Origin: Glomus cerebriforme
Taxonomy: Eukaryota; Glomeromycota; Glomeromycetes; Glomerales; Glomeraceae
Length of the DNA stretch: 10,680 bases
Direction of reading: 5' to 3'
Assembly (NCBI GenBank): GCA_003550305.1
Contig: QKYT01000126.1
Location: 132,264 to 142,943 of the forward strand
Position numbers and translations under genes: made by a program. Under the pieces are notes generated by a model, which searched no databases, was not told where the DNA came from, and worked only from the letters and a program-made list of their open reading frames with translations. Shown piece after piece: positions 6,730 through 10,680 of this stretch (position 1 is the first letter of the stretch; each line of letters begins with the position of its first letter).

Positions 6730-8069
6730 TAATTTTAATTTAAATTAAATTAATGACATCGCAGTTATGCAGTTATTTTGAATCAAGATCATTTCATGTT
6801 TTTTTTTATTCGACCATATATAGAGTTTGGTAAATCAAATAAAAATAAATTAGACGCCAAAGATAATCAGGTCAAATTAATCATGCATTACGTGACTTGA
6901 GTCTTAATATTATGAATAAATCAGCGCGTATTCTAATCGGATTTTCCATTTTACCCCGTTAAATTATCTTTACACGTACTCTCAATTAAAATTCTGCCGA
7001 TTATCAGCCATAAAAAAAAATATATTATAATGATCTATAATAAATTTCTTAATTCGGCGTATAATCTATATATTTAGATTTTTTGTTTTTTTTTTGAATA
7101 ATTATGATTGGTTACTGTTTAATAAACTGATAATCATAAAAAAAAACACATTAATAACATTAATAAAAATAATAACACTAATGCAAAGATCACGCAATAA
7201 TATTTATTATTATTATTTTTTTTTTTGATACAATGTTTTGAAAATAAAAAATTTTTTTTTCTTTGTTCTCCTTTGGTGGCTAAAGATTTCTTTCTGAAAA
7301 TATGTGAACACGCGTTTTTGTTTATTTATTATTACTAAGAACTACTAGAATTTTGGTTAAACACAATAAGGTTATATGACTTTTAAGCAAGTATTGTAAG
7401 TATTTTGTGTTTGAGATAGCAAAATATTTGCTTATTGATAAAGATTTGTTTTATCCTTTATTTTTCTTAAAATTAATTCGATATAATCACATACAGTACA
7501 TAATATAAAATCATATGGAATCATGATTCCGGTTTTGTAAGAAAATTAAATATAGTAAAATCGGAAACACTGGTTTGACTCAGAGATAGGATTCTAACAG
7601 AAAACAGCAAGCATGCAATATGTATAACAATTCAGGGATTATGTTTCCGAATACATGTTATTTAAAAAAACAATTCCGATTAAACATCGTCTAATCTCCG
7701 AATGCATGCTTGAAATCCGGCGATGACAAATCACATGATTTTTATTTTCCGCAGTCATACAATCAATGTTCATATGTGCATCGCAGATGAAATGTAATGA
7801 ATCAAATGAAGAATAATGATTCAATTGTTTTAATAATCTATATTTGATATTTATAGAAAACAAAACATTATAGAAAGAAAAAGATATTACAATAAAATCT
7901 TGGGATAATAATAACTTTGTTTATAACAATCTATACATATTCTATTCTATTAAGATGATCCATAAATTTCATGAATTCACGATTATTAATTGTGCTTTTA
8001 ATAATGATACCGAATCTGCAAGCCAAGAATGCATGAATGTGGGCATGTCCATGTGTGCGTAATAAAAAA
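6730..8069. other. Intergenic A+T-rich stretch, no gene seen
   Basis: The content is TTA-type simple sequence near 7200-7226, an ACGCGT hexamer at 7310-7315, and a G+C-richer patch at about 7640-7800 and again at 8010-8060. Neither patch holds a recognisable protein, and no RNA gene is apparent. Confidence 0.6.
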
Positions 8070-8095
8070 AAATAGAAACGATATCGTTTCAATTT
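8070..8095. repeat. 26-bp quasi-palindrome with perfect core GAAACGATATCGTTTC
   Basis: The 16-bp core at 8075-8090 is perfectly self-complementary. The arms extend four more pairs (8070-8073 with 8092-8095) across one A/A mismatch at 8074/8091, giving 12 of 13 pairs. No loop bases are left at the centre, which favours a dimeric protein-binding site or a cruciform over an RNA hairpin. A second stem-loop follows after nine bases. Confidence 0.65.
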
Positions 8096-8104
8096 CTTAT
8101 TGTT

Positions 8105-8123
8105 ACCTTTTTTATGAAAAGGT
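8105..8123 (+). repeat. Stem-loop ACCTTTT / AAAAGGT with 5-nt loop
   Basis: ACCTTTT (8105-8111) pairs with AAAAGGT (8117-8123) around TTATG. It sits nine bases after the quasi-palindrome ending at 8095, so two dyads lie within 54 bp. No T-tract follows on the plus strand within the next 40 bases. Confidence 0.45.
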
Positions 8124-8755
8124 GCATACGCAGTAAATTTGCATGTAGTCTGACATCATCATCAAATTTTTTTTTTTGCACGTGAATTAATAGTTTATAC
8201 AAATACAAATTCAATTATGGCATCAATTTTGAACATTTTGAAGCACAAACAAAAAAATTAGCATATTAATGTAAACTTTACACAAGCCTAAAGAAAAACT
8301 TGTTATAAAGTTTCATTGTTGATGTTAAAATTTGCTTAAAGATAAATAAATCATTTATTTACCTCGGTATTAAAAATATGCAGTGATAATAATGCACATA
8401 AATTAAAATTCTTTAAACCAATCACATATCATTAATTCAGTATCACTACAGACTAATATGCAGAAAATCCTAAAACAAAAGGTGGATCTGGATTGTGTTT
8501 ATGGTAACTCTTAAAATTTGATTAATAATTAATTATTTTCGATTATTAAATTAAGCCAATGAAAATAATTAATATAACTAATAAGTGTAATATTTCAACG
8601 TGTAAGAATATTGTAGATCCTTAAATATTTATTTGCTAGTTACCTAATAATTTATTTTTAAATGAATTTACATATGAAGATAGTCATCGAATTCAAAAAC
8701 AATGTGCAAGTGTTTATGCTTCATAGTTTCCTGGTCTCCGCAGTATAACCGATCA
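8124..8755. other. Intergenic A+T-rich stretch, no gene seen
   Basis: This stretch holds a second CACGTG (8179-8184) and the A+T-only mirror palindrome TAAATAAAT-C-ATTTATTTA (8343-8361). A CCAAT word occurs near 8418, but no gene start can be attached to it. Confidence 0.55.
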
Positions 8756-8780
8756 TTAAACACATTAAGCATGTGTTTAA
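8756..8780. repeat. Perfect 10-bp stem-loop TTAAACACAT-TAAGC-ATGTGTTTAA
   Basis: The ten-base arms at 8756-8765 and 8771-8780 are exact reverse complements around a five-base loop, TAAGC, a geometry compatible with an RNA hairpin on either strand. The surrounding segment (8720-8795) is G+C-richer than average. It is not followed by a T-run on the plus strand. Candidates are a small hairpin transcript, a dyad operator or a tiny inverted-repeat remnant. Confidence 0.6.
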
Positions 8781-10330
8781 ATTAACCGAAACTTATGCAA
8801 CGAGATTACATCATCCTTATTATCTAAATATGTATTCAAGGTATAATATTATTATGCACGATCATGTACTTTATATATTCGGAAAATTAAAAATTCACAA
8901 GTAAAAAAAGATTTATCTCGTGAAAATAATTGATTGTTTTTTTTTTGTCATGCTTATGACTCGTGAAAATGACAGCTAGGTAACAGCATTATTGTGCGTG
9001 ACTTGGTATCAAACCATAACTTCTCGCGTGGATACATTTCTGCAGATAGGGTTTTGAGATGGCTAAGTTTTGCATGAGCTTGTTATCCAAAATGTTATAC
9101 TAACTTTTTTCGTCATGTTTATTAGTGTGGTTTCTCTTAGTGGCACATCAGACGATGTTTCATGTAAGAAGTAAGAATTATAAGAAGAAGAATATTTTTT
9201 TTTTTTTGTGATAAAAAATAAAATCGAGTTATCACCAGGATATTAAAGGGGTGACCATGTCCGTTTTAATGTGACATGTAGAAACTAATTAACATGCATA
9301 TATTTTGTGCTGCTCAGAGTTCGTCACACACAATATTACATCGGAAAACCCCGTCAAACAATATATTTATATTATACCTGATACGGTTAAATTTCTTTAC
9401 ACATAAAAACTTGATTTTTAACTTGTTTAAATTCCTCCTTACTTACTTCATGTGGATGCAGGGATGTGTTTCTTTAATTCAAATTTTTAAACTTCTAGTG
9501 CATACACTGTTTTGATGTAAATCACAAAATAAAAAAAAAAAGGCGGGAAAAAATTAGGGAGTGGACTGGATATGTTTATCATTTGTAACAGAGCTTAATT
9601 TAATTTATTTTTTTTTTGTAAATCCCTTAAATGACAAAGTAAAATTAAAAAAGCTCTTTATAATATATCTTTTTATGTTCAAAGGTATCAATCTTTTTTA
9701 ATATAATTAATAAACGGAATTATAAATTCCGACTTTCAACACTTATCAATATTAACAATCAGATTTTGAAGTTAATTATTCAGACTTACATCAGTTTCCT
9801 ATTAAAGAATTTCATTTAAAAAACTCGTTTTTTCCAAAAGTAATAATAATATAGATAATTTATTTAAACGCAGCACATTTGGATATTGTGACACTAATTT
9901 ATTTCGTACTACATCATGCATATTAATATTTGTTTTTTTTTTATAATTTAGCGAATATGTTGATTACGTACTATTTTATTAGATTACGTTTCAGGTGAAT
10001 TCATTTATTATATATTTATTATATTATTATAAATTATATTATTATTATTTATTAGTTTCGTCCTTTGTAATAATTTTTGTCTTTGTGAAAATTTTTTTCT
10101 GTTTTAAGTTGTACAATAATAATCAATCTATTTTCATTCTTATTAAAGTTTGTTTTTACACGCACTTTATCATGAAACAATTTATCATTCATTGTATGTT
10201 GTGCAAAGATAAAAAAAGTTTATCATTTTTAGTCTTTGTTTTTAATTTCCAAGAAAAGAAATATCGCGTGAATGTTTTAAAACGTTTTTGGAACAAAATG
10301 AATAGCATGAATTGACAAAAATGTGAAATC
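8781..10330. other. Intergenic stretch with isolated splice-like words, no supported gene
   Basis: A G+C-richer patch at about 8950-9180 contains a TACTAAC branch-point word (9099-9105), T-rich DNA, then CTCTTAG (9134-9140) and a later GTAAGA (about 9164). This resembles an intron end and a donor, but no coding frame joins them. The segment 10000-10055 is A+T-only simple sequence. A GGCGGGAA octamer lies at 9542-9549. Confidence 0.5.
9715..9731. repeat. Short stem-loop CGGAATT-ATA-AATTCCG
   Basis: CGGAATT (9715-9721) and AATTCCG (9725-9731) are perfect complements around ATA. The stem ends are G+C while the rest is A+T. It could be a dyad site. No neighbour gives context. Confidence 0.45.
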
Positions 10331-10338
10331 TTTAAGAT

Positions 10339-10549
10339 CGGTAAACTTTGTTAATAAAAAGGATTTTTTGGTTTACAGTAAATTAAACAAGGGTCTTTGG
10401 GATTCAGGGATTACCGGAAATCCGGCAATATTCGGAAAATAAAATTTAAGATTCGGTAAATTAAATATGAAAAACTCTGGTAAAAATTAAAAACCCCTTA
10501 TGTTCTTTGTTATAACTTTGTTTAGATTTAACTGAGAATATCGGAAAAA
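10339..10549 (+). repeat. Cluster of CGGWAAA words
   Basis: CGGTAAA (10339), CGGAAA (10415), CCGGCAA (10422), CGGAAAA (10433), CGGTAAA (10454), CTGGTAAA (10477) and CGGAAAAA (10542) all lie on the plus strand within 211 bp, several as TTCGGWAAAT. Two of them form the near-palindrome CCGGAAATCCGG at 10414-10425. CG dinucleotides are scarce elsewhere, so the cluster stands out. It may be a decayed minisatellite or a factor-binding cluster upstream of whatever lies to the right. Confidence 0.45.
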
Positions 10550-10601
10550 TAATAATAAAAAAGTAAGCCATGTTTTGATGTTTTGTATCCAAATATAGTA
10601 G

Positions 10602-10680
10602 CTTATTACGGTATTTAGACTAGGGAACGGTGAACCGTTGTTAAGTCCGGAGCTAGTTCACATGCCAAAATATTTGTTTA
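10602..10680 (+). other. G+C-richer right edge, possibly the start of a coding exon or repeat
   Basis: After a TAA at 10599-10601 the plus frame is open for 26 codons to the window edge, including the text GNGEPLLSPELVHMPKYLF. A possible acceptor, AATATAG, sits just upstream at 10592-10598. The minus strand is also open here for about 20 codons (10677-10618), so the direction is unresolved. The segment contains the dyad AACGGT-GA-ACCGTT (10626-10639). The stretch is too short to assign a product. It could equally be part of a repeat. Confidence 0.2.

Noticed and set aside
7639..7863. A 74-codon minus-strand frame with several Cys and His
   Set aside because: The Cys/His spacing fits no zinc-finger pattern, and frames of this length are expected by chance here.
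8041..8050. GGGCATGTCC, a p53-type half-site
   Set aside because: A single half-site without a partner. A p53 pathway is not expected in a fungus, and no gene is nearby.
8343..8361. A 19-bp A+T-only mirror palindrome with one central C
   Set aside because: Palindromes of A and T alone arise readily in this composition, so it is noted only within the stretch description.
9294..9515. A 73-codon forward frame
   Set aside because: Hydrophobic text produced by T-rich DNA, with no signal-peptide architecture and no flanking signals.
9995..10315. A 106-codon forward frame rich in Tyr, Phe and Ile
   Set aside because: It starts with GTG and its first third is simple ATT/TTA sequence. T-rich strands lack stops by composition, and the remainder has no recognisable motif.

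Overview
The window is A+T-rich eukaryotic DNA, roughly three quarters or more A+T by eye. It has many homopolymer runs (a 19-T run at 4161-4179, several of 12-14) and almost no long open frames. There are no operons, no bacterial ribosome-binding sites and no prokaryotic gene packing. The composition, the sparse genes and a Lys-Arg-punctuated repeat protein at the left edge suit an A+T-rich fungus. An arbuscular-mycorrhizal (Glomeromycotina, Rhizophagus-like) genome is my best guess. This is inference, and other A+T-rich eukaryotes are not excluded.

The only convincing coding sequence is the 3' end of a gene at 1-180, read in frame 1 and ending at a TAA at 178-180. It holds two 23-residue tandem repeats, each ending in Asn-Lys-Arg, then a shortened third module that also ends in Asn-Lys-Arg, then a four-residue tail. 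Five of the seven base differences between the two full repeats are silent third-position changes, which fixes the frame and indicates protein-level constraint. The architecture resembles Kex2-processed repeat proteins and the repeat-bearing secreted effectors of mycorrhizal fungi. The N-terminus, where a signal peptide would lie, is outside the window.

From 181 to about 10600 I find no gene I can support. This stretch is intergenic. It holds a degenerate TTCATACATTAGC-type minisatellite (about 284-640, with a 274-bp higher-order repeat), a CTAAAAAA octamer repeat (2490-2513), and a 49-bp tandem repeat built from alternating 23- and 26-bp spacings (3863-3990). It also holds a diverged dispersed repeat pair (1276-1300 and 6420-6444) and several dyads that stand out from the A+T background: 2270-2301, 2569-2580, 3169-3182, 6273-6310, 8070-8095, 8105-8123, 8756-8780 and 9715-9731. 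A short 5S-rRNA-like core lies at 3575-3596.

The right end changes character. A cluster of CGGWAAA words (10339-10549) is followed by a G+C-richer stretch that is open in one forward frame to the window edge (10602-10680). A second gene or repeat may begin there. With one partial gene visible, nothing can be said about genes working together.
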